The notes under the pieces are model-generated. The model did no database searches, was not told the DNA's origin, and worked only from the letters and a program-made list of their open reading frames with translations. This document shows, piece by piece, positions 7,387-14,612 of a stretch of DNA of 64,000 nucleotides (its first letter is position 1; each line of letters opens with the position of its first letter). Source of the stretch: Dyadobacter sp. (lineage in GTDB: Bacteria; Bacteroidota; Bacteroidia; Cytophagales; Spirosomataceae); contig NZ_JAGIAS010000007.1 of assembly GCF_017744695.1 (NCBI RefSeq), forward strand, positions 248,001-312,000, in the 5' to 3' direction. Made by a program: the position numbers and the translations under genes.

Positions 7387-7821
7387 TTATTCGATCACCT
7401 CGGCGTCTTTCAGGATGTAGTTGAGGTGATCGACATTATCCGCATTGAGTATTAGTCTGCCCCGGACTGTCAGTACTTCGTCCGTCCGGAAGCGCTGTTT
7501 CTTCTTTCTGAACTGCAATTCGATGATGGACTCGGGGCCGGCGCCGCCGCAAAAGAAACAGGCTGCCATAGGTTTGGCGGAAATCACGTAGATGTGATCG
7601 TTTTCGTCCACAGGTATCATATAGCCACGAATGCTGATCTCTTTCCCCTGCAATGCATTTACCGACGGCCCGAAAGTAGGGTAAAGGAAATACATGCTTA
7701 GCTCCCTGTTCAATTTTCGGGTAAATCGCACATCGGTGAGGCGCTTCCAGTTGATAGTTATCGGTTCAGCTGAAAATGTAAATGCAAAGAGCGGAATAAG
7801 CAGGATCCCGAATTTCTTCAT
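7387..7821 (-). CDS. Exported CxxC protein of the metal-like envelope locus
   Basis: A 144-residue protein with a signal peptide (FGILLIPLFAFTFSAEP). The core contains GKEISIRGYMIPVDENDHIY followed by the motif ACFFCGGAGPESIIEL near residues 87-102. A CxxC loop followed by PES and a hydrophobic strand recalls the CxFC block of DUF3299-type envelope proteins, so a metal- or thiol-binding role is likely but not proven. Its start overlaps the stop of the upstream lipoprotein gene by ATGA (7818-7821), so the two are translationally coupled. The pair is transcribed away from the palindromic control region at 8250-8302. Confidence 0.75.
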   Translation of the reverse strand: MKKFGILLIPLFAFTFSAEPITINWKRLTDVRFTRKLNRELSMYFLYPTFGPSVNALQGKEISIRGYMIPVDENDHIYVISAKPMAACFFCGGAGPESIIELQFRKKKQRFRTDEVLTVRGRLILNADNVDHLNYILKDAEVIE

Positions 7822-8228
7822 TTCCGCAGGCTGTCAAGTGATATAATGGCTTGTTGCAATTCCAAAATGGCCTCTCTCGATTGCCGCTGGTAATCCAGCA
7901 TCGATCCGTCGGTCATTGGTAGCGCCGCTTTGTGTTCGTGTGCGCCGTGCGCGTGGTCGTGTGCATGCGCGAAACCGGGCACTTCGATGAAGTTCTCTTC
8001 CCAAACTTCGATCAGGTTCTTTAAACTGTCAATCTGCGACTTTTCCAGGTCATCCTTTGCCAACGGTGCGAGGCTGTCGAGTTTTTGTTCGAGGTATTCT
8101 GAGATTTTCATGGCTTCAAGATGCAAACGGTTGGCTTCGACGAGCTCGGGACTTTTTTCATTTCCTGACGAGCAGGACATAGTCGCCAGCAAAAGCATTG
8201 TTATGGAAGCCGGATAGATGATATTCAT
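7818..8228 (-). CDS. His-rich exported protein, probable lipoprotein
   Basis: A 136-residue protein. The N-terminal hydrophobic segment ends in a lipobox-like LLLATMSC, so Cys19 is the probable acylated residue. The mature part is mostly helical and charged. Near residues 91-102 it carries the histidine cluster HAHDHAHGAHEH, a typical metal-binding (Zn, Cu or Ni) stretch. Its position next to the MerC-like protein with a heavy-metal-associated domain, and the 7-1-7 palindrome 22 bp upstream of its start, suggest a metal-responsive envelope protein. No enzyme signature is present. It is the first gene of a two-gene operon with the CxxC protein at 7387. Confidence 0.75.
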   Translation of the reverse strand: MNIIYPASITMLLLATMSCSSGNEKSPELVEANRLHLEAMKISEYLEQKLDSLAPLAKDDLEKSQIDSLKNLIEVWEENFIEVPGFAHAHDHAHGAHEHKAALPMTDGSMLDYQRQSREAILELQQAIISLDSLRK

Positions 8229-8249
8229 TTCGGGTGGAACTTCATTAAA

Positions 8250-8264
8250 TGCAACAATGTTGCA
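8250..8264. promoter_or_regulatory. 7-1-7 palindrome, candidate Fur-family (Zur-like) operator 1
   Basis: TGCAACAATGTTGCA is a perfect palindrome of seven bases, one central base and seven bases, the geometry typical of Fur-family binding sites. It lies 22 bp upstream of the minus-strand lipoprotein gene and 54 bp upstream of the ATG at 8318. Assignment to Zur or another Fur-family regulator is inference. Confidence 0.6.
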
Positions 8265-8287
8265 AAAATGAAATAAATACTTCTAAC

Positions 8288-8302
8288 ACGCAACAGTTGC
8301 GT
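8288..8302. promoter_or_regulatory. 7-1-7 palindrome, candidate operator 2
   Basis: ACGCAACAGTTGCGT is a second perfect 7-1-7 palindrome. It shares the GCAAC-N-GTTGC core (central spacing differing slightly) with the site at 8250 and starts 38 bp after it. It lies just upstream of the ATG at 8318, where a bound repressor would block transcription. Confidence 0.6.
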
Positions 8303-8317
8303 CGATTTTCTTCCATC

Positions 8318-8860
8318 ATGCGGACTTTTTATTCCTTGTCTTTCAGTTTGATAATTACCGTTTTACACGTCGGTTGCTGCCTACTACCATTCATTTCCAT
8401 GGCATCCCTGCCCTTTTTCAATATCGATTTTCTGACCAGGCACCGGCTCGTTTTTACAATTTTACAGTGGACCTTGTTCATTGGGCTGAGCGGTCGTCTA
8501 TCCATCTTTTATTTTTGGAAAAAGGACTTCCATAGCCGGATGGAAGCTTTTTCTTATGCGATCGGCTGGCTTATCGCATTGTCGGGACTGGTTATCAATC
8601 GGTGGGAGCCATTCAAAACCGAGGAGCAGATTCTGGCCGAGCAGCATTTTGAGCGCTTCAAATCTCAAAGGCAGTTTCGAGTTGATTTGGCGGGTACCTG
8701 CAATAGAGCGGAACTGCTGACCGATCTGCACCGGATCGATGGCGTACGCAAGGGAAGTATTGACCTCAACGCTCGGACGGTCACTCTGTCGTACCATAAA
8801 GAAAAGGTGTCCGCCGAGGAGATTTTCGATATATTAAAAAAGAAAGGGTATGTGAAGTGA
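8318..8860 (+). CDS. MerC-like membrane protein with a C-terminal heavy-metal-associated-like domain
   Basis: The product from the ATG at 8318 has 180 residues. The first 100 or so hold three to four hydrophobic helices; the first contains HVGCCLLPF, like the His/Cys pair in MerC-type metal transporters. The last 60 residues (from about GTCNRAELLTDLHRIDGVRKG to the C terminus) fit the beta-alpha-beta pattern of HMA domains, but only one cysteine of the usual CxxC is present. A frame-compatible ATG at 8249 would overlap palindrome 1 and run through palindrome 2, so I prefer 8318. It is divergent from the His-rich lipoprotein and likely shares its regulator. Metal transport or sensing is inference. 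Confidence 0.72.
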   Translation: MRTFYSLSFSLIITVLHVGCCLLPFISMASLPFFNIDFLTRHRLVFTILQWTLFIGLSGRLSIFYFWKKDFHSRMEAFSYAIGWLIALSGLVINRWEPFKTEEQILAEQHFERFKSQRQFRVDLAGTCNRAELLTDLHRIDGVRKGSIDLNARTVTLSYHKEKVSAEEIFDILKKKGYVK

Positions 8861-8914
8861 CCGTTTTGTGCACGGCAGTTATTTAGATTTATTCAAAACA
8901 ATTTTTGCCAAACA

Positions 8915-8945
8915 TTTGAATGATTCTAAATAGGTGATATATTTG
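8915..8945 (+). promoter_or_regulatory. Promoter of the Cys/Lys-rich peptide gene
   Basis: TTTG at 8915-8918 and TATATTTG at 8938-8945, 19 bp apart, form a full Bacteroidota -33/-7 pair. Transcription would start near 8949, about 20 nt before the ATG at 8969. Confidence 0.65.
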
Positions 8946-8968
8946 CCTCAGTTTTAACGGCAATGTGA

Positions 8969-9124
8969 ATGAGCGCTTTTACAATTAGTGATTACAATGT
9001 GGGGTCGGAGCAGGGGTGTTTCTGGATGAAAAGCTTCGAAGACAGCACCGAATGCGTGTTTAAGAAGTGTTGCGAGAAATACAAAAAGAAGGGCAAGCAT
9101 TGTAAAAAGTGCCCAAAGAAGTAA
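8969..9124 (+). CDS. 51-residue Cys/Lys-rich small protein
   Basis: An ATG at 8969 opens a frame of 51 codons ending with TAA at 9122-9124. The first half is neutral (ISDYNVGSEQGCFWMKSF). The second half is strongly basic and contains five of the six cysteines: CVFKKCCEK followed by KKKGKHCKKCPKK. The spacing C-x4-CC-x9-C-x2-C suggests a small metal-binding or redox fold. There is no signal peptide, so it is probably cytosolic. A full promoter lies 23 bp upstream and a hairpin with a T-run follows the stop, so the gene looks like a complete transcription unit. I do not recognise a named family; the short size is why it is easily missed. Confidence 0.65.
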   Translation: MSAFTISDYNVGSEQGCFWMKSFEDSTECVFKKCCEKYKKKGKHCKKCPKK

Positions 9125-9180
9125 CATCGCTGTTACTCCTTTCGACTAGTAATACAGTTCATGGTGAATAATTGTAAGAG

Positions 9181-9209
9181 AGGGAGTGCCACCTGAGCGT
9201 TCCCTTTTC
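9181..9209 (+). terminator. Terminator after the small Cys-rich gene
   Basis: AGGGAGTGC (9181-9189) pairs with GCGTTCCCT (9197-9205), two of the nine pairs being G-U, and is followed by TTTT. It also lies just beyond the end of lptB on the other strand and may work both ways. Confidence 0.5.
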
Positions 9210-9224
9210 TATGTTGGAGGCTTT

Positions 9225-9956
9225 TCAGATCTTCCGTTTTAATTCGAAATTCTGTCCAAGGTATACCCGTCTCACAACTTCATCTTCCGCCAGTTCCTCT
9301 GCAGTTCCCTGTTTCAGTATCTTTCCTTCAAACAGCAAATACGCCCGGTCGGTGATTGAAAGGGTCTCGTTCACATTGTGGTCGGTGATGAGAATACCGA
9401 TATTCTTGTGTTTCAACTTGGCGACAATGCTTTGAATGTCCTCAACCGCAATAGGGTCCACACCCGCGAACGGCTCATCGAGCAAAATGAATTTCGGATC
9501 CACCGCCAGCGATCTTGCAATTTCCGTCCGGCGGCGTTCGCCTCCCGAAAGGACCATACCCTTGCTTTTACGTACGTGCCCGAGGTGAAACTCTTCGATC
9601 AGCTCTTCCACTTTCCGTTTCTGGTCCGCTTTGGGAAGATCGGTCATTTCCAGCACGGCCTTAATGTTCTCCTCGACGGTCAGTGTCCGGAAAACAGACG
9701 CTTCCTGCGCAAGGTAGCCCAGGCCCAGGCGCGCGCGCTTGTACATGGGAAGGTTGGTAATGTCCTTGTCGTCGAGGTACACTTTTCCGCTGTTAGGTTT
9801 CACCAAACCAACGGCCATATAAAAGGAAGTAGTTTTGCCTGCTCCGTTGGGCCCGAGCAATCCTACGATCTCGCCCTGCTCAACCTGGTAGCTTACATTG
9901 TTATTGACAAGACGAACCCCGTATTTCTTCACGAGGTTTTCAGTTCTTAGTATCAT
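9225..9956 (-). CDS. lptB: LPS export ABC transporter ATP-binding protein
   Basis: LptB powers extraction of lipopolysaccharide from the inner membrane by LptFG and its passage across the periplasm. The 243-residue protein has the Walker A GPNGAGKTT near residue 35, the Q-loop near LAQEASVF, the signature LSGGERRRTEIARS, the Walker B FILLDEPFAGVDP and the switch His in ITDHNVNETL. These match LptB rather than generic ABC ATPases, notably YLAQEASVFR. It starts 19 bp after the stop of recJ, so the two form an operon. The membrane partners LptF/G are not in the window. Confidence 0.93.
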   Translation of the reverse strand: MILRTENLVKKYGVRLVNNNVSYQVEQGEIVGLLGPNGAGKTTSFYMAVGLVKPNSGKVYLDDKDITNLPMYKRARLGLGYLAQEASVFRTLTVEENIKAVLEMTDLPKADQKRKVEELIEEFHLGHVRKSKGMVLSGGERRRTEIARSLAVDPKFILLDEPFAGVDPIAVEDIQSIVAKLKHKNIGILITDHNVNETLSITDRAYLLFEGKILKQGTAEELAEDEVVRRVYLGQNFELKRKI

Positions 9957-9975
9957 TGTTCGTTTAAGTTCTTCC

Positions 9976-11688
9976 TCAATGCAGCTTAATGTCTTTCAAC
10001 GAAAGCTGTAAGGTTTTCTTGTCACGGAAATTATTCTCTTCGAGGCAATAGCATATCGAGAACGATCTTCCGTTGACAATATCAGGATAAAAATGTCCCA
10101 TTCCGAAGCCGACGGCCGTGAAAACCGACGAGTTGTTTTGCTTTACATCAAACTTGATGTGCTTTTCCTTCATCAAAACGGGGCGCCCAACGAGCGTCAT
10201 GTTTCTTGACTCGAAAACCGGGGTCATATTCCCTGGCCCGAATGGCCCCATTTGACGGAGTATATTGTAAAACTTCGGCGTAATCGTTTCCAGTTCGAGC
10301 AGCATATCGACGTTGATCATGGGCACCAGCTGGTCCGGCTGGATGCGGTTGCTCACGATTTCATTGAACCGTGTTCTGAATGCTTCTACATTGTCGAGCG
10401 GTAAGGTGAGGCCGGCGGCAAATGTGTGCCCGCCATATTGTTCCAAAAGGTCAGCGCATTCTTCAATCGCTTCGTACACATCGAAACCCGGCACTGAACG
10501 CGCGGAGCCGGCGGCTTTCCCGTGCGATTGCGTGAGGATGATCGTCGGGCGATGGTATTTTTCGATGCACCGGCTGGCCACGATCCCGATCACCCCTTTG
10601 TGCCAGTCTTCCTTATATAATACGGTACTTTTCGCATTCGAAAACCATTCGTCGTTTTCGATCATAAAAAGTGCTTGCTCGGTAATGCTCGAATCGAAAT
10701 TGCGGCGCTCGCTGTTGTGCTTGTTAATTTCTTCCGCAAATTCCATGGCCTCTTCCTCGATTTCGGAAAGCAGCAAACGCACCGCTTCTTTCGCGTGCTT
10801 GATACGCCCGGCCGCATTGATGCGTGGCCCGAGTCCGAAAACGACATTGGTAATATCCAGCGCGCCGCTGATTCCGGAAATCTGAATCAATGCTTTAATC
10901 CCCGTCCGCGGTTGCGCATTTAATCTTTGTAAACCATAATAGGCCAGAACACGGTTTTCACCGGTAATAGGCACAATATCGGAAGCGATGCTGACGACCA
11001 GCAGGTCGAGGTAATCGTACAGCATTTCAGGATCGAGGCCTTGCTTGATACAAAATGCCTGCAAAAGCTTGAAGCCTACGCCACAGCCTGTCAGCTCTTT
11101 ATAAGGATACAAACAATCTTCCCGCTTGGGATCCAGCACGGCGGCTGCCGGTGGAAGCTCGTCACCGGGGCGGTGGTGATCACAGATAATGAAGTCGATG
11201 CCCTTTTCGGCAGCGACAGTCACCTTGTCAACCGACTTTACGCCGCAGTCGAGGGTTACTATTAATGTATAGCCATTAGCCCCGGCCCATTCCACGCCCT
11301 GCCAAGAAACGCCATAGCCTTCCTCGTAACGGTCGGGAATGTAATAGTCCAGATTTGGATAAATTCTTTTTAGAAAACCATAGAACATGGCCACGGAAGT
11401 AGTACCATCTACATCGTAATCTCCGTAAACCAGTATTTTCTCATTGGAATCGATTGCTTTGATCAGGCGTTCCACAGCCTGCTCCATATCGGCCATCAGG
11501 AACGGATCATGCAGATGCCTGATCTCGGGGCGGAAAAAATCGCGGGATTGGTCGAAATCGAGAATGCCGCGCTGAACCAAAAGTGTTGCCAGCGAGGGAC
11601 TTACTTTCAAAGATTCGGCGAGTCTCTGTGCAACCTGTTCTTGTTCAGAGGTAAAGGGAGGGTAATGTATCCAGCGCTTTTCAATCAT
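9976..11688 (-). CDS. recJ: Single-stranded-DNA-specific exonuclease RecJ
   Basis: 5'-3' exonuclease used in recombination and mismatch repair. The 570-residue product from the ATG at 11688 begins MIEKRWIHYPPFTSEQ. The DHH phosphoesterase domain shows YGDYDVDGTTSVAMFYGF, a DCGVKS motif and DHHRPGDELP, which bind the two catalytic metals. The DHHA1 domain follows, with HKGVIGIVASR and GGHTFAAGL, then an OB-fold. An upstream ATG at 11736 would overlap the divergent ruvX promoter region. A perfect -7 box ends four bases before the chosen ATG, which suggests a leaderless mRNA. lptB follows in the same operon. Confidence 0.92.
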   Translation of the reverse strand: MIEKRWIHYPPFTSEQEQVAQRLAESLKVSPSLATLLVQRGILDFDQSRDFFRPEIRHLHDPFLMADMEQAVERLIKAIDSNEKILVYGDYDVDGTTSVAMFYGFLKRIYPNLDYYIPDRYEEGYGVSWQGVEWAGANGYTLIVTLDCGVKSVDKVTVAAEKGIDFIICDHHRPGDELPPAAAVLDPKREDCLYPYKELTGCGVGFKLLQAFCIKQGLDPEMLYDYLDLLVVSIASDIVPITGENRVLAYYGLQRLNAQPRTGIKALIQISGISGALDITNVVFGLGPRINAAGRIKHAKEAVRLLLSEIEEEAMEFAEEINKHNSERRNFDSSITEQALFMIENDEWFSNAKSTVLYKEDWHKGVIGIVASRCIEKYHRPTIILTQSHGKAAGSARSVPGFDVYEAIEECADLLEQYGGHTFAAGLTLPLDNVEAFRTRFNEIVSNRIQPDQLVPMINVDMLLELETITPKFYNILRQMGPFGPGNMTPVFESRNMTLVGRPVLMKEKHIKFDVKQNNSSVFTAVGFGMGHFYPDIVNGRSFSICYCLEENNFRDKKTLQLSLKDIKLH

Positions 11689-11692
11689 ACGG

Positions 11693-11700
11693 CAAAGATA
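11693..11700 (-). promoter_or_regulatory. recJ -7 box, leaderless geometry
   Basis: On the minus strand TATCTTTG (11693-11700) fits TAnnTTTG. Only four bases (CCGT) separate it from the ATG at 11688, so transcription would start at or next to the A of the start codon. Confidence 0.5.
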
Positions 11701-11773
11701 ATCGGAATCCGGAATGCTTGCAGCCAAAATGTGCAATCGGGTGATCGATCGGGAAAAGCTAACCGAAAGGTCT

Positions 11774-11781
11774 TATCTTTG
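11774..11781 (+). promoter_or_regulatory. ruvX -7 box (TATCTTTG)
   Basis: TATCTTTG fits TAnnTTTG and ends 25 bp before the ruvX ATG. No clear -33 element is seen upstream. Confidence 0.45.
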
Positions 11782-11806
11782 CAAACTATTAACATATTTT
11801 AAGCCC

Positions 11807-12220
11807 ATGCCACGTCTTCTGGCGATCGATTACGGTGCCAAACGCAGCGGAATTGCCGTGACCGACCCGTTGAAAATTATTGCAACCGCGCTCGACACGG
11901 TTCCTACGCATCAGCTCACCGATTTTCTCAAAAAGTATACGTCGGGAGAACAGGTCGAGGCATTTGTGGTAGGAATGCCCAAAAAACTCGATAATACCGA
12001 CAGCGAGAATGCCGCAAGGGTTACGGCCTTTGTAAAAACATTGCAAAAAGCATTTCCCGAAATTCCGGTGCATTTGCACGATGAGCGGTTTACCTCGTCC
12101 ATGGCGTTGCAATCGATGATCGCTTCGGGGTCGAAGAAAAGCGACCGGCGCGATAAAGGCAATATCGACAAAGTCAGCGCCACGATCATTCTCCAGTCGT
12201 TCATGGAAAGCCGGAGGTAG
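11807..12220 (+). CDS. ruvX: Putative pre-16S rRNA nuclease / Holliday junction resolvase-like protein
   Basis: YqgF/RuvX family protein, known in E. coli to help mature the 5' end of 16S rRNA. The 137-residue product starts MPRLLAIDYGAKRSGIAV, with the first catalytic Asp in IDYG of the RNase H-like fold. VGMPKKLDN and the later HDERFTSSMA provide the further conserved acidic site, and DKGNIDKVSATIILQ closes the fold. The ATG at 11807 is chosen because the upstream codons would run through the -7 box. It is divergent from recJ and followed 48 bp later by def. Confidence 0.9.
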   Translation: MPRLLAIDYGAKRSGIAVTDPLKIIATALDTVPTHQLTDFLKKYTSGEQVEAFVVGMPKKLDNTDSENAARVTAFVKTLQKAFPEIPVHLHDERFTSSMALQSMIASGSKKSDRRDKGNIDKVSATIILQSFMESRR

Positions 12221-12268
12221 AATTTGTAAGTAGTACATATTATATAGGTAGCAAAAGTTTTAATAAGC

Positions 12269-12856
12269 ATGATTTATCCAATAGTTGCATACGGCGACCC
12301 GATCCTGAGAAAACCAACCCGTTTTATCGAAAAAGATGAAGTGGATTTGAAGAAACTTTCGGAGGATATGTTCGAAACCATGCACGGAGCGAACGGCGTG
12401 GGCCTGGCCGCCCCGCAGATCGGTCTGAATATCCGCGTTTTCGTGGTCGACGGTACGCCGTTTGCCGAAAGAGATGAGGAAGACGAAGATGACGAGCCGG
12501 ATTTGTCACTGGCCGATTTCAAAAAGACGTTCATCAATCCCGAAATCCTCGAAGAAACCGGCGAAGAGTGGGCGTTTGAAGAAGGTTGTTTGAGCATTCC
12601 CGGCATCCGTGGCGATGTGTACCGTCCCGAAACACTCCGCATCCGCTACCGCGACCTCGACTGGAACGAGCATGAGGAAACCTACTCGGGTATGGCTGCG
12701 CGTATCATCCAGCATGAATACGACCATTTGCTGGGCAAATTGTTCGTGGATTACCTGCCGACGCTCAAAAAGCAGTTTATCAAGAAGAAGCTGACTGATA
12801 TTTCAAAAGGAAACGTGGATGCCGACTATCGCATGCGTTTCCCAAGCCGCAGATAG
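12269..12856 (+). CDS. def: Peptide deformylase
   Basis: Removes the formyl group from the N-terminal Met of new proteins. The 195-residue enzyme has all three family motifs: GVGLAAPQIG (residues about 46-55), EGCLSIPG with the metal-binding Cys, and HEYDHLLG with the two metal-binding His and the catalytic Glu. Between motifs 1 and 2 lies a very acidic insert (ERDEEDEDDEPD) not found in the E. coli enzyme. It is followed 25 bp later by a nitrilase-family gene on the same strand. No methionyl-tRNA formyltransferase gene lies nearby. Confidence 0.94.
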   Translation: MIYPIVAYGDPILRKPTRFIEKDEVDLKKLSEDMFETMHGANGVGLAAPQIGLNIRVFVVDGTPFAERDEEDEDDEPDLSLADFKKTFINPEILEETGEEWAFEEGCLSIPGIRGDVYRPETLRIRYRDLDWNEHEETYSGMAARIIQHEYDHLLGKLFVDYLPTLKKQFIKKKLTDISKGNVDADYRMRFPSRR

Positions 12857-12881
12857 GCTTTAACCCATATAATATTCGGTC

Positions 12882-13673
12882 ATGCAGGAAAATAAGGAAA
12901 TCCTTTCCATTGCATTGGTCCAGGCCGATTTGCATTGGGAAAATGTAACAGCCAACCTTGCCTCCTTTGAGGAAAAGCTGGCTGCATTGCCGGAACCGGT
13001 CGATGTGATCGTGCTTCCGGAAATGTTTAACACCGGTTTCACGATGAATACCGCGCTCGCCGAGCCGATGAACCTGACCACCACCCGCTGGATGAAGCAA
13101 ATTGCGAAGCAGCACAATGCATTGGTGGTGGGAAGTTTCGCGGTCAATGAAGGGGGCAGTTTTTTTAACCGCCTCCTTTGCGTACGTCCGGACGGTTCCT
13201 ACGCGCAAAACGACAAGCGGCACCTCTTCCGGATGGGGGAGGAGAATAATCATTACACCGCAGGCAATACAAGACTTACATTCGAATGGAAAGGCTGGAA
13301 GCTCTGCCCGCTCGTGTGCTATGACCTGCGCTTCCCGGTGTGGAGCCGCAACTTGCAAAGCGACCCTTACGATATCCTATTATATGTAGCGAACTGGCCC
13401 GCGCGCCGCGCGCATGCATGGAGCACGCTCTTGCAGGCGAGGGCGATCGAAAATCAATGTTACGTGATGGGGGTTAACCGTGTCGGAACCGATGGGAACG
13501 GCCTGGAATACCGTGGTGATTCCGTAGCGCTCGATTACCTGGGCGAGCCGCTGGGCATGCTGACCAACCAGGAGGCTGAAAAGGTCGTCCATATTTCGAA
13601 GGCGGACCTGCTCGCTTACCGGAAGAGTTTTCCCGCATTGTCGGACGCCGACGATTTTGAAATCCACTGTTGA
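12882..13673 (+). CDS. Nitrilase-family amidohydrolase, probable omega-amidase
   Basis: A 263-residue member of the C-N hydrolase superfamily. The catalytic triad is visible: Glu in LPEMFNTGF, Lys in DKRHLFRMGEE and Cys in VCYDLRFPVW. The DKRHLFRMGEE and YDLRFPVWSRN blocks are those of the YafV/NIT2 group, which deaminates 2-oxoglutaramate or 2-oxosuccinamate formed by transamination of glutamine or asparagine, probably in methionine salvage or metabolite repair. It shares a strand with def and is likely cotranscribed. A hairpin separates it from the convergent gatC. Confidence 0.85.
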   Translation: MQENKEILSIALVQADLHWENVTANLASFEEKLAALPEPVDVIVLPEMFNTGFTMNTALAEPMNLTTTRWMKQIAKQHNALVVGSFAVNEGGSFFNRLLCVRPDGSYAQNDKRHLFRMGEENNHYTAGNTRLTFEWKGWKLCPLVCYDLRFPVWSRNLQSDPYDILLYVANWPARRAHAWSTLLQARAIENQCYVMGVNRVGTDGNGLEYRGDSVALDYLGEPLGMLTNQEAEKVVHISKADLLAYRKSFPALSDADDFEIHC

Positions 13674-13674
13674 G

Positions 13675-13697
13675 GTATAGGACATTGTGTCCTATAC
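13675..13697. terminator. Hairpin between convergent nitrilase and gatC genes
   Basis: GTATAGGACA (13675-13684) and TGTCCTATAC (13688-13697) form a perfect 10-bp stem with a three-base loop. No long T-run follows on either side, so its strength is uncertain. It fits a bidirectional terminator between converging genes. Confidence 0.55.
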
Positions 13698-13985
13698 TTA
13701 CTCAATCACTTTCGGTACCATTATATAGGTACTATTTTTCGACGGTGCATTGAAGAGCGCTTCCTCCCGTGTGAGCGTATTGGCGCCTTTATCTTCCCGC
13801 CAGTTATTTTCTTCGTCGAGCACGTGCGTCAAAGGCTCCACTCCCTGCGTATTGATTTCATTGAGCTGGTCCATCCAGGTAAGAACCGAATCCATACTCT
13901 GTAGGAGAGCCGCTTCTTCCCCGGGCCTGATCTCCAATCGTGCGAGGTGCGCGATCTTTTTGAGCGACTCCTGATCGATCTTCAT
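13698..13985 (-). CDS. gatC: Asp-tRNA(Asn)/Glu-tRNA(Gln) amidotransferase subunit C
   Basis: GatC is the small subunit of the GatCAB complex, which converts misacylated Glu-tRNA(Gln) or Asp-tRNA(Asn) into the correct aminoacyl-tRNA and holds GatA and GatB together. The 95-residue product starts MKIDQESLKKIAHLARLEI, the family N-terminal helix, followed by VLTWMDQLNEINTQGVEPL and LREE-like helix TLTREEALFNAPS. gatA and gatB are not adjacent, which is common outside Firmicutes. A 627-bp gene-free stretch lies upstream. Confidence 0.92.
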   Translation of the reverse strand: MKIDQESLKKIAHLARLEIRPGEEAALLQSMDSVLTWMDQLNEINTQGVEPLTHVLDEENNWREDKGANTLTREEALFNAPSKNSTYIMVPKVIE

Positions 13986-14612
13986 GTATTTTAAGAATTT
14001 GTTAAGTTAACGGACACGCTATCTGCGGAAAGCCAAAATTACCGGATTTTTGTCATTCCGCTAGTGGTATAGTCAGGGAAATTGAGTGACAAGCGGTTGC
14101 AAGGACGAAAAAAATCGGGGCGCGGGCCGGATTGATTTAGTCAAACTTTAGGGCACGGCAGAAAATCCCGGTCGCTGAAATTTAAAATTGTTGTTAAGAC
14201 ACATAGTAGGAGAAAAATAATATTTGCTTTTCTAAGGTAATCTTGAAATATTTTGAAACGCAAATCTCCTCACTAAAAAACATGTTGTTACATATGAACG
14301 CAAAGAGTGCAATTATATAGAGGTTTGGGGATGGTGGTTATATCCCTAGAAGTCAGTATTAAAACTAGAAATTTTACTAAAAATAGAAGGGAGGGCATTC
14401 TTTAAAATATGCAATTCGGAGTCTTTTCGGCGAAAAATCTGAGAAAAAATCTGCCGAAACGCTTGCTTTTTTTTAAAAGGAAAACTCATACTTTTGTAGA
14501 TGTCGTTTATCCGAAAAGCATTCAAAATTTTATTTTACGAAAACCAGTTTAAACCAAAAGTTTTATTTAATTCACAACCAAAATCTCAATTTAACCTTTA
14601 AAAGTAAGTCTG
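13986..14612. other. 627-bp intergenic region between gatC and exbB
   Basis: No convincing coding frame or tRNA is visible. The sequence becomes very AT-rich after about 14150. A small stem, TTTCGGC (14425-14431) with GCCGAAA (14453-14459), is followed by a run of eight T, which looks like an intrinsic terminator just before the exbB promoter. Its source transcript is unknown, since gatC points the other way. An undetected small RNA ending near 14475 is possible. Confidence 0.4.
14463..14496 (+). promoter_or_regulatory. exbB operon promoter
   Basis: TACTTTTG at 14489-14496 fits the -7 consensus. TTG at 14463-14465, 23 bp upstream, is a possible -33 element. The 5' leader would be about 115 nt long. 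Confidence 0.5.
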
